Shown here one piece after another: positions 10,781 to 20,618 of a DNA stretch of 64,000 bases. The notes below the pieces were generated by a model. That model ran no database searches. It had not been told where the DNA came from and saw only the letters and a program-made list of their open reading frames with translations. A program made the position numbers and the translations under genes. The DNA comes from Cellvibrio sp. KY-YJ-3 (lineage in GTDB: Bacteria; Pseudomonadota; Gammaproteobacteria; Pseudomonadales; Cellvibrionaceae), in NCBI RefSeq assembly GCF_008806955.1, contig NZ_CP031727.1, positions 1,426,001 to 1,490,000 on the forward strand, in the 5' to 3' direction. The first letter of the stretch is position 1. Every line of letters starts with the position of its first letter.

Positions 10781-11410
10781 TTACTTGGAAAGATAAATAG
10801 CAACCGATGTGGTTACAAATCGTCGCCCTGTGCTATTAGCGGCAACAACAAAACCTATAAAAAATAGGGTAAAAATAATTAAGCCTTTTTGATTTATCAA
10901 ACCAGCAATGCTTGGGGATAAAATTAGTGTGCCCCCTAAAATTATTATGCAAATTAGGGATATCGCAGCCGCATCGCGATATAGCAAATAAGATTTGTGT
11001 ACTGAAGCCACCTCAAGCTCATTGGCGATGGGTCGATAAATCTCCTTGTACCAATATTGATTCTGCCGAAGAGGATTGTTATCCAGCGCATCAAAATCGG
11101 CCACTCGATGTTTTAGCAATTCAAAGTCAATCCTCGAATCGGATCTCGATAGTTTAAGAAAGCGGTGCCCCGGCAGGGCACACTTTAAGCGAAGAAAAAC
11201 CAAGCTATTTTTAATATCGGTTGGCAGTAGATAGCTAAACCAAGCAGTTACTACACTTAGGGCTAATGCTGCACCTCCAGTAGAAGCTAGCGATTTAAAT
11301 TGTGACAGATCAATCTTGCCCTGAGTTACAAAATAACCTGCCAGTAGCTGCAACAATGCAAGTGCAGATAATGAGGCAAGGTTTTGGGCTTTTAGTGAAA
11401 TCACAGCCAT
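10781..11410 (-). CDS. Small four-helix membrane protein paired with MBL protein
   Basis: About 209 residues with two hydrophobic hairpins: near residues 12-60 (LASLSALALLQLLAGYF; ALALSVVTAWFSYLL) and near 145-205 (AAISLICIIILGGTLIL; GLIIFTLFFIGFVVAA). Between them is a soluble middle with charged and aromatic residues (LRLKCALPGHRFLKL, then NQYWYKEIY). I start at the ATG at 11410, two bases after the stop of the MBL gene; a TTG at 11416 would overlap that stop instead. Either way it is tightly coupled to the hydrolase. No named family comes to mind. A membrane partner next to a soluble enzyme in a defence island suggests a membrane effector, which is inference only. Confidence 0.7.
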   Translation of the reverse strand: MAVISLKAQNLASLSALALLQLLAGYFVTQGKIDLSQFKSLASTGGAALALSVVTAWFSYLLPTDIKNSLVFLRLKCALPGHRFLKLSRSDSRIDFELLKHRVADFDALDNNPLRQNQYWYKEIYRPIANELEVASVHKSYLLYRDAAAISLICIIILGGTLILSPSIAGLINQKGLIIFTLFFIGFVVAANSTGRRFVTTSVAIYLSK

Positions 11411-11412
11411 TA

Positions 11413-12507
11413 TCAAGCTTCCTCATCTTCGTATTCAAAGTGATAAGGTTCGGGGTCTAAAGCACTCCAGCCCTCTCTATTTGGCGCGTCATGAGTGTGG
11501 CAAATACCTTTTCCTCGAGTCGCCAATACCCGCACCCCTCTATGGGTGAACGCGTTTAAAACGGCTTTGCGAGGGTGCTTGGGCTCTCCACATTTTGCAG
11601 TTGATGCGATTGCGGTTATCGAGCGAGTCTCCCCGTGAGATACCGGATTACCGATAAGGCGATTTAAAACGCTGGGCCCCACATTGCGACGACTGCCATG
11701 GTGCGGTACTTGAATAAATCGAAGGCTCGCACCGCTGATGCATTGATCAATCTGGTCAGCCGCATGTTCCAGTGCTTGTATTCCCGCATCTCCGGTGAGC
11801 ACTATGCGTCGCCCATCGACTACTAGTTGTGTGATAACGCTAGAATTATTTTTTGCAGAGGTTACAGAGCTATCATCTAATTGATCCTCTCCCCAAGTTG
11901 CAAAGAAACGCTTTACTGCAGCAAATGCCTCTGCAAAAAAGGCCTCTACCTTTTCAATCGGCTCACTTGCTTTAGCAGGCATACCCTCAAAATCAGGTAT
12001 TAACTCTTCATAGTAGCTTTGCGAGGGGCCGAGTATTTTTAAGCTCCCGCTCGCGTCTTGTAGCCCTGTAAATGGCTCTTTGACTAGAACACCATTTTTC
12101 TCAGCTAGCTTGATAAGTGCCCAAGCTTTTTCCACGTTTTCTTTCAAGCGCTCACCGAGACTATTGTCGGTAACACGCCCGTCCGCAAATTTATTAGCCA
12201 AATTTTGATTGTGATTCCAAGGTTGATGAATCCATAGCTCGCCAACCTCAAGTTCAGTTAGAACTGCTTCAAGACCGTTAATATGATCCTGATCTGGATG
12301 AGTGCTGATAACAATATCAACAACCTCAGTATTGAAGTTCGATCTAATATGCTCCACGAGTGCTGTGCCAGTTGACTTGAAGCCACCATCAACCACCACC
12401 ACCGTTTGCTCTTGACGTGAGCCGTGGAGATTCCCAAAACGAAGTGCAATCGCATCACCACTTTTAGATTCGTCGCCTACGCCTAAAAAGTCTATTTCAT
12501 AACCCAT
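11413..12507 (-). CDS. Metallo-beta-lactamase-fold hydrolase, ComEC-like
   Basis: A 364-residue protein with the MBL metal site: STHPDQDH (HxDxDH) near residue 70, NNSSVITQL...LTGDAG near 215-235, and VPHHGSRR near 260, as in the ComEC/Rec2 C-terminal domain. It has no membrane segments or signal peptide, so it should be cytosolic. In the family such domains cut nucleic acids or phosphodiesters. The start at 12507 follows an AGAGGA ribosome site, unlike the longer frame from 12549. The downstream membrane-protein gene begins two bases after its stop. The pair stands between Druantia and the restriction system, so a role in defence or nucleotide signalling is plausible but unproven. Confidence 0.8.
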   Translation of the reverse strand: MGYEIDFLGVGDESKSGDAIALRFGNLHGSRQEQTVVVVDGGFKSTGTALVEHIRSNFNTEVVDIVISTHPDQDHINGLEAVLTELEVGELWIHQPWNHNQNLANKFADGRVTDNSLGERLKENVEKAWALIKLAEKNGVLVKEPFTGLQDASGSLKILGPSQSYYEELIPDFEGMPAKASEPIEKVEAFFAEAFAAVKRFFATWGEDQLDDSSVTSAKNNSSVITQLVVDGRRIVLTGDAGIQALEHAADQIDQCISGASLRFIQVPHHGSRRNVGPSVLNRLIGNPVSHGETRSITAIASTAKCGEPKHPRKAVLNAFTHRGVRVLATRGKGICHTHDAPNREGWSALDPEPYHFEYEDEEA

Positions 12508-12670
12508 TTTTCTATCCTCTACAGTTGATTGACATAAGACATATATCAATCACTGTGCCAATTTTAAAAATCCATATATTTCAATGAGTTAAGAAATTTT
12601 TTAGCTCGGAATCCTCAAGCAAACAATAAAATAATTTATGCAAGGGTAAAATAACTTACCGTGCGACTTA

Positions 12671-15600
12671 CTAAGCCACTTCATCATGGGTTGAAACATT
12701 GGCATTGATCTTTTTAATCCGCCCTAACAATTCCACTACCTTTGATTCGTCAAAATAAGCGTAAACGCTCTCATCATGCATGTCAGTAAAGGGAGGTTCA
12801 AAAATATGAGCAATCTCTAAGGTGCCGTTGCTCATTAGATAGTTGATGATTTGATTAACGAATTGGATTTGCTGGCTGGTGTAGGCACCCTCATCCAAAA
12901 AGTCACTGAAGGCCTCTTTAGCGGCGTTCATGTCTAGACCGATAAGTTCACGGATAAACTTACCTAAGGGCTTTGATTCTAAAACCTTCTCCCGGTACAA
13001 CACTTTATCTGCCATACCGCTGGCATTTAGCAGCAGCTCTTCCAGGGTATCCAAATCGCTTTGGGTGATTGGTTTATTGCGCTTAAGCTTTTGTATAGTG
13101 ATTTGATCTTGATGATCTTTAATATACTGCTCAGTTTTTTTGCGGTACTGGGACAGATCCAATGAGGCGGTGTAATTAGCGGGGGTTACATCGCTTATCC
13201 CTTGAACTTCATCTTCAAAATTGGTGTACACCACATACTTTTCAGTTTTATCCAACGCAAACATTAGATTGCGAAACTTCAAGCGAATTTCTTCAAGCGC
13301 GGGCAACGCTATGTGCTCCCAAAACTCTATGGTCTGCACTGCTTGAATTAAGTCCAAGTGCTTTTTAACAGCAGGGATACTGGTTTTTCCTTCTAGCTGT
13401 TGTGCAAACTCCATTACTTGAATGCGTAATTTTTCGGGAACCATGCCTTTTTCCAGCAAAGTCAATTGCATGGTGAGTATTTGGTTGTCGAATCGATTAG
13501 CTAAATTATTACTCTGCTCATCTGGGTTAAATGGCTCAGCTTCTGTCGGCAGATGTGCAATATGGTTCTCTAGCTCAGTGTGCTTGGTATCGTCGATATG
13601 ATTCCAGTTTTCACGCTTTAAAAAGGGCTCGATGCTTTGGCGACTCGGACGAACGATAAAATTATCAAGGTTCATGCCCTGAACTTGATGATGCAGTAAA
13701 TCCAAGGTGTAAGTACGCAACTTCTGTAACTGAGCATACTGGTGCTGTTCAGCAGTCGTTGAGGGGACATTGCCAATAATGTTGTTAATCGCCAGGCTAA
13801 GCTTAATGCGCTTATCAAATACCTGCTGACTTATAGGCTTGGCCAAAGTCGATACCAGCCCATTAGGATTAGCGTTAAAGAATTCAAAGTTTTGGCAGTA
13901 ATCAAACACTTTGAATGTGGTTTTGTGATCATCAGGCCCAAATAGATTTGGGCACTTCCGCGTGCCGCGTCCAATCATTTGAGTGAACTTTACTTTTGAC
14001 TGCACGACCTTATAAAAAACGAGATTAACGACTTCAGGCACATCAATCCCGGTATCCAGCATATCCACTGAAATGGCTATGCGTAACTTGGGGTTGTTAG
14101 GATCGAACGCTTGCCCCTCCTCAGAGAACTCGTCTATTAGACTTTGTGCATAAGGGTTTTTGTAGGTAATAACCTGAGCAAGCTTGCCTTTCCACTTCTT
14201 GTAATTTTTATCAAAGACTTTTTGTAGAAACTCAGCATGATCATTATTCGCAGCAAAGATTATGGTTTTGCCAATAACATCACCGCCCTCTACATGTATG
14301 CCGCCATGTGCATCCTTACTTAACAGCTGCGCGAACATGAGCTCGGCAGTGTGCTTATTAAAAAGAAACTTATTAACCTCTGAGGGTAACACTTCATCTC
14401 GCTCGGCAAGCTGTTCTTTTTCATCCCACTCTGCCTTTTCTTCGTCACTGAGTTCAGCGTATTTAACACCTTCCCGAATAAACTTAGTCGCGACCGATAT
14501 CTTTGTCGGCGGAACTAAATACCCCTCAGCGTAGGCACTTGTGTCCTCATAGGCATAGGTCGGGATACCATCCTGAAGATCGAATAGCCCGTAGGTGTTT
14601 TTGTCTACCTCATCTTTTGGAGTGGCGGTCAAACCTACTAACAAGCCGTCAAAGTATTCAAAGATTTGTTTATATTTTGAATACACCGAGCGGTGGGCTT
14701 CATCCACTATGATCAAATCAAAATGACCCACACCAAAAGGCCGTTGATCTGCATCGCGATCAAGCAAGTTTTTCATGGTGGGATAAGTTGAAAAATATAG
14801 CCTGCTATCAATGCTGCCTTTCTTTAAGCTCGAATCGAGCAGGGTGCAACTGATACGTGGAGCTAGGTTTACAAAATTCTTTTTGGCCTGGGTAAGAAGC
14901 GCATTGCGGTCGGCCAGGAACAAAATGTTTTTTACCCAGTTATTCTTGGTGAGCAAATCGACCAGGCTGATAATAGTACGGGTTTTACCAGTGCCAGTTG
15001 CCATAACCAATAACGCTTTGCGCTCACGCTCAACCTCAAAGTGCTCTAACACTTTTGTAATGGCGGCTTTTTGGTAATATCGATCCGCAATATTGTTATC
15101 AATTAATTCAGTGACGCTTTGCTTGCCATCAAAAAAAGATACGCGATCAGTGCGGCGTTTAATGAGCAGTTCAAGTTCTTCCTTGGTGTAGAAACCTTGC
15201 ACCACTCTGGGAATATATTGGGTGTCATCCCATAGATTGGTTTCGTAGCCGTTGGTGTAAAAAATAATGGGGCGAACGCCGCATTGTTTTTCCAAACAAT
15301 CAGCATATAGCTTGGCTTGGACTTGGCCTGCTGTTGGACTGATACCAGTACGTTTGGCCTCGACTATCGCTAAAGCTGTGCCATCGTCGCTCCACAAGAC
15401 ATAATCTACCTTGCCATTACCGTTTGGGTTCTGGGGTGAGATGGGCATATCACATATGGGGTATTCGCGGTCTTTAACATCAGCAAGTTTCCAGCCCGCT
15501 TCTCGCAACAAAGGGTCTATTAACCAGTGACGAGTTTCTGCTTCGTTGTAGTCGTGCTTATCTTGCGCTTGTTTGCTATCTAATACAGCCTGCGCAATGC

Positions 15601-16213
15601 GTTGCTTCAATGCCTCATTTTCTGCCTGTAAAGCAGCATTTTCCTTTAGGCGCTTTTCTTCCTGTTCCCGTTTTAATTTATCACTTTCTGCTAACTGCTC
15701 TTTAAGAGATTCAATCTCTTTAACGGTCATCATCGCCAATTTTGCATCTATGGCGACCGTTTGCGGCACAAGAGCTTCGTCAAATTCAAAAGGGCCAAAA
15801 TTACTGCGATCTAAATCCGGTGTATAGGTGCGGGCAAACCAATACAGTAAATGGTGCAGTTCTTTTACGGCTTGCAGCGCTTCGCGTTGTGGTGGCGCAG
15901 CGCCGTGAACTGCGCCATTACCGATTTTGATAACGAGTTTGAGCTTTGGAAAGAGTGAGTATTTTATGTTTTCTTTAAAGCCCTTATCGTGAATCAGGCT
16001 CATCAAGCCTTCGTCATGCTTGGGGCGAACCAAACGGTTATCGATATCAAAAACCGTTTCTACCATTAACTCCACACAATTACGCGCATAGAAGCAACTT
16101 ACACGCGGATCGCTCTTAATTGCAGCTTCTGCTTTTTTGGCACGAGCCTGCAATTCAGCACAGGCATCCCAGATCGCAAGAAAATCGAAATTGGATTGTG
16201 TGATGTTAGTCAT
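12671..16213 (-). CDS. hsdR: Type I restriction enzyme, R subunit
   Basis: An 1180-residue HsdR. The N-terminal 170 residues look like a DUF4145-type helical domain (NCVELMVETVF), followed by a coiled coil at about 165-215. The nuclease domain is near 265-290, with D in KVDYVLW and the EAK of LAIVEAKR. The SF2 motor has MATGTGKT near 400, VDEAHRS and VGLTATP, with the second lobe at MLDTGIDVPEV and QMIGRGTR. The enzyme moves DNA and cuts it when sites are unmethylated. It follows hsdS by 11 bp, has a clear AAGGAATT ribosome site, and completes an M-S-R operon. All key residues appear intact. Confidence 0.95.
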   Translation of the reverse strand: MTNITQSNFDFLAIWDACAELQARAKKAEAAIKSDPRVSCFYARNCVELMVETVFDIDNRLVRPKHDEGLMSLIHDKGFKENIKYSLFPKLKLVIKIGNGAVHGAAPPQREALQAVKELHHLLYWFARTYTPDLDRSNFGPFEFDEALVPQTVAIDAKLAMMTVKEIESLKEQLAESDKLKREQEEKRLKENAALQAENEALKQRIAQAVLDSKQAQDKHDYNEAETRHWLIDPLLREAGWKLADVKDREYPICDMPISPQNPNGNGKVDYVLWSDDGTALAIVEAKRTGISPTAGQVQAKLYADCLEKQCGVRPIIFYTNGYETNLWDDTQYIPRVVQGFYTKEELELLIKRRTDRVSFFDGKQSVTELIDNNIADRYYQKAAITKVLEHFEVERERKALLVMATGTGKTRTIISLVDLLTKNNWVKNILFLADRNALLTQAKKNFVNLAPRISCTLLDSSLKKGSIDSRLYFSTYPTMKNLLDRDADQRPFGVGHFDLIIVDEAHRSVYSKYKQIFEYFDGLLVGLTATPKDEVDKNTYGLFDLQDGIPTYAYEDTSAYAEGYLVPPTKISVATKFIREGVKYAELSDEEKAEWDEKEQLAERDEVLPSEVNKFLFNKHTAELMFAQLLSKDAHGGIHVEGGDVIGKTIIFAANNDHAEFLQKVFDKNYKKWKGKLAQVITYKNPYAQSLIDEFSEEGQAFDPNNPKLRIAISVDMLDTGIDVPEVVNLVFYKVVQSKVKFTQMIGRGTRKCPNLFGPDDHKTTFKVFDYCQNFEFFNANPNGLVSTLAKPISQQVFDKRIKLSLAINNIIGNVPSTTAEQHQYAQLQKLRTYTLDLLHHQVQGMNLDNFIVRPSRQSIEPFLKRENWNHIDDTKHTELENHIAHLPTEAEPFNPDEQSNNLANRFDNQILTMQLTLLEKGMVPEKLRIQVMEFAQQLEGKTSIPAVKKHLDLIQAVQTIEFWEHIALPALEEIRLKFRNLMFALDKTEKYVVYTNFEDEVQGISDVTPANYTASLDLSQYRKKTEQYIKDHQDQITIQKLKRNKPITQSDLDTLEELLLNASGMADKVLYREKVLESKPLGKFIRELIGLDMNAAKEAFSDFLDEGAYTSQQIQFVNQIINYLMSNGTLEIAHIFEPPFTDMHDESVYAYFDESKVVELLGRIKKINANVSTHDEVA

Positions 16214-16224
16214 AAGAATTCCTT

Positions 16225-17451
16225 TTAGGCTGCCTTGTGATTAAGGTTCAGTTCGCCGCTAAAGGCTTTTTGAATCAACGAATCAAATAACTTATCAGCA
16301 TCAACCATATTGTTTTTTTGTTCTTCAATCTGCCTTCTAAGCAAAGAATAGAATTCTTCATATTTTTTTTGTAAGCGCACAGGAGGAAAGATAACGTTCA
16401 ATGTACTTAACTTTTCTTTTGAAATATTTTTCATTGACCCGCCAGATCCGGATGACAATTTGCTGATTTCAACTCGCTGGCTTGGAAAAGATAGTAATTT
16501 CCACATAAAAACCGATGATAACTGAACATCAGCTTTCCAGACAAAGCGCCACAACTTGTCTGGTAGAACAATATTGCCCGGCGTATTGAAGACCATTGCT
16601 GTAGCACCGACAAGCTCTGTTGTATTAGCTCGACTAAAAAGCAAATCTCCATTTTTTATATAATGTGCTTCCGGAGGCTCATAATCGTTTGGCAAAGGTT
16701 TAGACTCGTAGGACTTAAACTCACCTGAAGTAACTGCGCTTATTTTGGCCACTCTATTTTTAAAATTGGTTGCTTCATCTTCCGAAGCAGCGAGACTTTT
16801 CCCACCCAAGAAATCATCAACAATTGATGATAAAGGCAATGTCTTCCACCCCTTCGGATTACTAACCGGATCACCAAACATTTCAATAAATACCGCCTGA
16901 GCAAGATTATTAAGTTCTTGCTCCATTTGCTGGCAGTCTTTACGCAGCTGGTCGGCTTTTTCTAAGATCGCGGCGATCTGCTTTTGGATTGAGAGTGGGG
17001 GGAGTGGGATTTTGAATTCAGCTAACTCTGATGCGCGGATATTCTTTATGTTTGCGCCAAGTGCAGACTTCGTCCATTCCTTAAAAACAGGAGAATTCAG
17101 AAAAAAGTAAAGATAAGAAGGAATACATTTCGAATCGTCTGCTCGAATACCACAACAAAAAGCGCCAAAAGAGCCATTCCAATTTTCATTCGAAATCGCG
17201 CATTTTCCAACCAAGTCAGCACTCCCAGAAGAGGTACACATAATGATGTCATTTTTTCTTATTAATTGATCATCTTTTATTTTTGATTTTGGAACCCAAA
17301 TTCGACCCTCATCCAACAATAGCTCTTGCTGAATACTTCCCGCTCTAATCACAGGCAAATAATTATTCTCTGGCTTTAACTCCCCCTCAGATTTAGCAAA
17401 AGTTATTCCTCTTACAATGCTCGCAATCGAGTTTAAAGGAACCGAAATCAC
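16225..17451 (-). CDS. hsdS: Type I restriction-modification specificity subunit
   Basis: A 408-residue HsdS with two target-recognition domains, each ending in a conserved region: PLPPLSIQKQIAAILEKAD near 153-171 followed by a helix, and FPPVRLQKKYEEFYSLLRRQ near 360. The helices set the spacing of the bipartite DNA site. Its first codons overlap the hsdM stop by 4 bp (ATGA), so subunit amounts are coupled. The first TRD has a SSGSADLVGKC core and the second starts at NPKGWKTLPLSSIV. I cannot read the target sequence from this. The C-terminal helix ends with a normal stop, and no inverted TRD copies for phase variation are visible nearby. Confidence 0.93.
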   Translation of the reverse strand: MISVPLNSIASIVRGITFAKSEGELKPENNYLPVIRAGSIQQELLLDEGRIWVPKSKIKDDQLIRKNDIIMCTSSGSADLVGKCAISNENWNGSFGAFCCGIRADDSKCIPSYLYFFLNSPVFKEWTKSALGANIKNIRASELAEFKIPLPPLSIQKQIAAILEKADQLRKDCQQMEQELNNLAQAVFIEMFGDPVSNPKGWKTLPLSSIVDDFLGGKSLAASEDEATNFKNRVAKISAVTSGEFKSYESKPLPNDYEPPEAHYIKNGDLLFSRANTTELVGATAMVFNTPGNIVLPDKLWRFVWKADVQLSSVFMWKLLSFPSQRVEISKLSSGSGGSMKNISKEKLSTLNVIFPPVRLQKKYEEFYSLLRRQIEEQKNNMVDADKLFDSLIQKAFSGELNLNHKAA

Positions 17452-19094
17452 AACAATCCCTCCAATGCCGACACGCCTTCAGCCATTTTTTTCTGCAATT
17501 CTTTTATACGCTTTAGAATTGCTTTTGGTGAATCGTATTCAACTTCTTCGTACACCACCTCTTTGTACCGGTTTAAGCTCAAGTCATAGTTGTTGGCTTC
17601 AATTTCTTTCAGGGGAACCATAAAACTTTGCGCGGTGCGCTTGCGTCGCGCTTCGGTTGGCTTGCCTTCTTCGATTGACTCAAAACGTGCAAGCACATCA
17701 GCAATATTGCTTTGCTCATGGGTTGGCTCAGTACCATCTTTAAATAATTGTGTGCGCCTATCATCCAATGAATATCCGTCGGCCTGCATATCGTAAAACC
17801 ACACTTTATCGGTGCCGCCGGAGTTGGTTTTGGTAAATATTAAAATGGCAGTACTCACACCCGCATAGGGTTTAAATACACCTGATGGCAGGGAAATAAC
17901 CGCTTGCAGCTTTTGTTCCTTTACAATTTTTTGGCGTATGGCTTGGTGAGATTTGGTAGAACCAAACAAAACACCATCGGGCACAATTACAGCGGCACGG
18001 CCGCCGGTTTTAAGCATGCGCAAGATGAGAGCCAAAAATAATAATTCGGATTTTTCAGTAGGCCCTTTTTGTTTGGTGGTGACCTCATTGCCGTCTTCAT
18101 CAATTTCGGTTTTGCTAGCTTTGGCTTTTTTGGTCGCAGGATTCTTTCCCAGCGCACGCAATAGGTCGGCGGACACTATGTCGAAATCAACACTTCCTTT
18201 AAAGGGTGGGTTGGCGAGTATGAGGCTATAGGCTTCGCTGATATTCGCATCACCATAATCTTGCAAGCTATCGCGCTGATGCACTGCAGGATCTTCAATA
18301 CCGTGCAACAACATGTTCATAGCGCCGATGCGTAGCATGTGACGATCAAAATCGTAAGCGGTAAACATGTTTTGATTGAAATGTTTGCGGTTGGCAGCTT
18401 TGGTCAACTCCGTTTTGTATTGCTCTTGAACATATTCGACCGAGGCCATTAAAAAACCACAGGTACCTGAAGCGGGGTCGCAAATTGTGTCGTCAATTTG
18501 GGGCTTCATCAGTTGCACCATCATTTTGATGATATGCCGGGGCGTTCTGAACTGACCATTTACGCCCGCCGAGGCTAATTTGCTGAGCAGATACTCGTAA
18601 AGATCCCCTTTGGTGTCCTTATCGCTCATATTGATGTTGCTGAGCAGCTGTACCACTTGATCGAGTAGCTTCGGGGAGGGAATCATGAAAATGGCATCTT
18701 TCATGTGTTCAGCGAAGCTGCCTTGGCTTTGCAGGCTTTTAATTTTGGGGAAAACCTGGTTCTGCACTATCTCGAACATTTCGTTCGGGTCTTTATCTTT
18801 AAAGTTACTCCAACGCAGTGCAGCTTCTTTTTTACTGAAGACCGGGTTAACAAGTTCTTGTCCTGTTGCTTGCGCCTGGCGCTCTGCCGTACGCTGAATT
18901 TCATCCAGCCTTCGAATAAACAGAAGGTAGGATATTTGTTCAATAACGGAGATGGGATTGGATACTCCACCTGTCCAGAACATTTCCCATACTTGATCAA
19001 TTTGGTTCTTTATCTTGCCGGTTAACATAGGTTTCCAAATGCTGCTGATGCCAATACTAATGGCTGTTTGATTGTTCGAATTGGACAGTTGCAT
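17448..19094 (-). CDS. hsdM: Type I DNA adenine methyltransferase subunit
   Basis: About 548 residues of an N6-adenine methylase. The helical N-terminal domain (WTGGVSNPISVIEQISYLLF) leads into the SAM motif DPASGTCGFLMAS and the catalytic LILANPPFKGS. The C-terminus has a helix that contacts HsdS. With HsdS it methylates host DNA and with HsdR it restricts foreign DNA. I prefer the ATG at 19094, which has a GAGGG site 11 bases upstream; the ATG at 19112 overlaps that site. It is the first gene of the hsdMSR operon and begins 57 bp after the sigma-54 activator gene on the same strand, so read-through from that gene is possible. Confidence 0.95.
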   Translation of the reverse strand: MQLSNSNNQTAISIGISSIWKPMLTGKIKNQIDQVWEMFWTGGVSNPISVIEQISYLLFIRRLDEIQRTAERQAQATGQELVNPVFSKKEAALRWSNFKDKDPNEMFEIVQNQVFPKIKSLQSQGSFAEHMKDAIFMIPSPKLLDQVVQLLSNINMSDKDTKGDLYEYLLSKLASAGVNGQFRTPRHIIKMMVQLMKPQIDDTICDPASGTCGFLMASVEYVQEQYKTELTKAANRKHFNQNMFTAYDFDRHMLRIGAMNMLLHGIEDPAVHQRDSLQDYGDANISEAYSLILANPPFKGSVDFDIVSADLLRALGKNPATKKAKASKTEIDEDGNEVTTKQKGPTEKSELLFLALILRMLKTGGRAAVIVPDGVLFGSTKSHQAIRQKIVKEQKLQAVISLPSGVFKPYAGVSTAILIFTKTNSGGTDKVWFYDMQADGYSLDDRRTQLFKDGTEPTHEQSNIADVLARFESIEEGKPTEARRKRTAQSFMVPLKEIEANNYDLSLNRYKEVVYEEVEYDSPKAILKRIKELQKKMAEGVSALEGLL

Positions 19095-19151
19095 AATATT
19101 TATTACCCTCATGATGTATTTCCAAAGGGTAATAGCGAGCGCTGTGCCAAG

Positions 19152-20618
19152 TTATAGTTTGATAGTGTATTTCTTTATCCAGTTACCCAGGGTTTGGTAA
19201 GTGCCAAGCCCTAGGAGAGCGGCCGCTTTTGTTTTATTGCCCTGCGCGTCAGCCATGGCGCGCGTTATGTAATGCTGGGCAACCTCACCAATAATTTCTT
19301 CAATTTCAATACCTTGGGAAATATCACGCCCCAATATACCCGATTGACCATCTGGCATTGCAAATAGGGCTTGCTGAATATCAGTAGCGGTGATTTTATT
19401 ACCTGTTGCCCATAAGGAGGCACGCAGCAAAGTAGATTGCAACTCCCGAATGTTACCCCGCCAAGGCTGCTTTAGAATAAGGTTTTTCGCTTCAGCAGAA
19501 AGTTTTTTATGGTCCGCCGCATTCAAATCTTTAACTATTCCAGCCAACAGACTTTCGGCTAAAAGAGTAATGTCGCCCGCCCGCTGGCGCAGCGGAGGCA
19601 GCTTTAGTACGCCGACCGCGATACGGTAGAACAAATCTTCCCTAAAGCGCCCAGCAGCAACCTCCTGCAAGAGGTCACGGTTAGTTGCGGCTATTACTCT
19701 TACATTCACCCTTATTGGTTTTGTCTCTCCAACAGGTGTTAGCTCACCAGACTGGAGTACGCGTAATAGGCGCACCTGAACACTCGGTGGAAGCTCGCCG
19801 AACTCATCCAAAAATAAAGTGCCCCCATCAGCCTGCTTAAAAACACCGACATGATCAGCATTGGCCCCCGTAAACGCGCCCTTTTTATGGCCGAAGAGCA
19901 TGGAGTCAATTAATTCGGGGGGAATAGCGCCACAGTTAACAGGAATGAATGCTCTAGTTGCGCGAGGGCTAGCATTATGGATCGCAGTCGCAAATAGCTC
20001 TTTGCCGGTACCGGTTTCACCGTAAATAAGTACTGGGACATCGCGAGCAGCCAGGACGGTCGCCTGCTGCTTGAGCTTATTCATCTCAGGGTTTTGCGTG
20101 ACTATATCGTTAAAAGCGGCATTGGCTTGAACTTGACCTGCCGCTAGATCTGTCAGCTTTAGGTCCCGACTCGGGATGAATTCAGCGGAGATCTCAAAGG
20201 GAATATCGACCTGCTGAACACCCTGTTCAACCGTTGATTGGTAAAACGTCACCTTATGTCTGGTCTTGCCCAAAAGAATCCATACCGCTTGCATGGCGGG
20301 AGTGCCGGGGCTGATTAGAACCGCAATAGGCTCTTTGCTTGCGGCAGCTAATTCTGTGAGCAGACGATCTGCAGCAATATAAATGTCATGAAAGTCGATG
20401 GGGGATTTGAGAGCTTCGTAACGTGCGGCTACAGGCGCTTTGGTCTGCGCCTTCAGCCATGCGAGGTATGGGGTGACTTCAGCTTCGGTGTAGTTATATA
20501 GCAAGTGAAGCGCAGTAAAATCTTCAGCATTAATAGTGGATGCAATTGCTCCAGCTTTATTGCTCTCGCCACTGGCAGCCTTTATGTCATTACCACCAAT
20601 CCAGCAGACTAAGCGCAT
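19152..20618 (-). CDS. Sigma-54 activator with CARF/RtcR-like sensor domain
   Basis: A 488-residue enhancer-binding protein. Residues 1-165 form a Rossmann-like sensor: MRLVCWIGGND, then a LISPGTPAMQAVW loop like the SGTP/TGTP ligand loop of CARF domains and RtcR. Residues 180-400 are the AAA+ domain, with GETGTGKE near 197, the sigma-54 contact loop GAFTGA near 245, and GGTLFLDE. The end has a Fis-type helix-turn-helix (NKTKAAALLGLGTYQTLGNW). There is no phosphoacceptor receiver domain, so it should respond to a ligand, perhaps a cyclic oligonucleotide or RNA end. I chose the ATG at 20618; the longer frame starts with TTG. It is divergent from the seven-gene operon, whose promoter has a sigma-54 site. 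Confidence 0.88.
   Translation of the reverse strand: MRLVCWIGGNDIKAASGESNKAGAIASTINAEDFTALHLLYNYTEAEVTPYLAWLKAQTKAPVAARYEALKSPIDFHDIYIAADRLLTELAAASKEPIAVLISPGTPAMQAVWILLGKTRHKVTFYQSTVEQGVQQVDIPFEISAEFIPSRDLKLTDLAAGQVQANAAFNDIVTQNPEMNKLKQQATVLAARDVPVLIYGETGTGKELFATAIHNASPRATRAFIPVNCGAIPPELIDSMLFGHKKGAFTGANADHVGVFKQADGGTLFLDEFGELPPSVQVRLLRVLQSGELTPVGETKPIRVNVRVIAATNRDLLQEVAAGRFREDLFYRIAVGVLKLPPLRQRAGDITLLAESLLAGIVKDLNAADHKKLSAEAKNLILKQPWRGNIRELQSTLLRASLWATGNKITATDIQQALFAMPDGQSGILGRDISQGIEIEEIIGEVAQHYITRAMADAQGNKTKAAALLGLGTYQTLGNWIKKYTIKL

Noticed and set aside
19152-20618. CARF-like domain as a sign of a type III CRISPR system
   Set aside because: No CRISPR array, cas10 or other cas gene occurs in the window. 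The domain is fused to a sigma-54 AAA+ activator, as in RtcR-type regulators.
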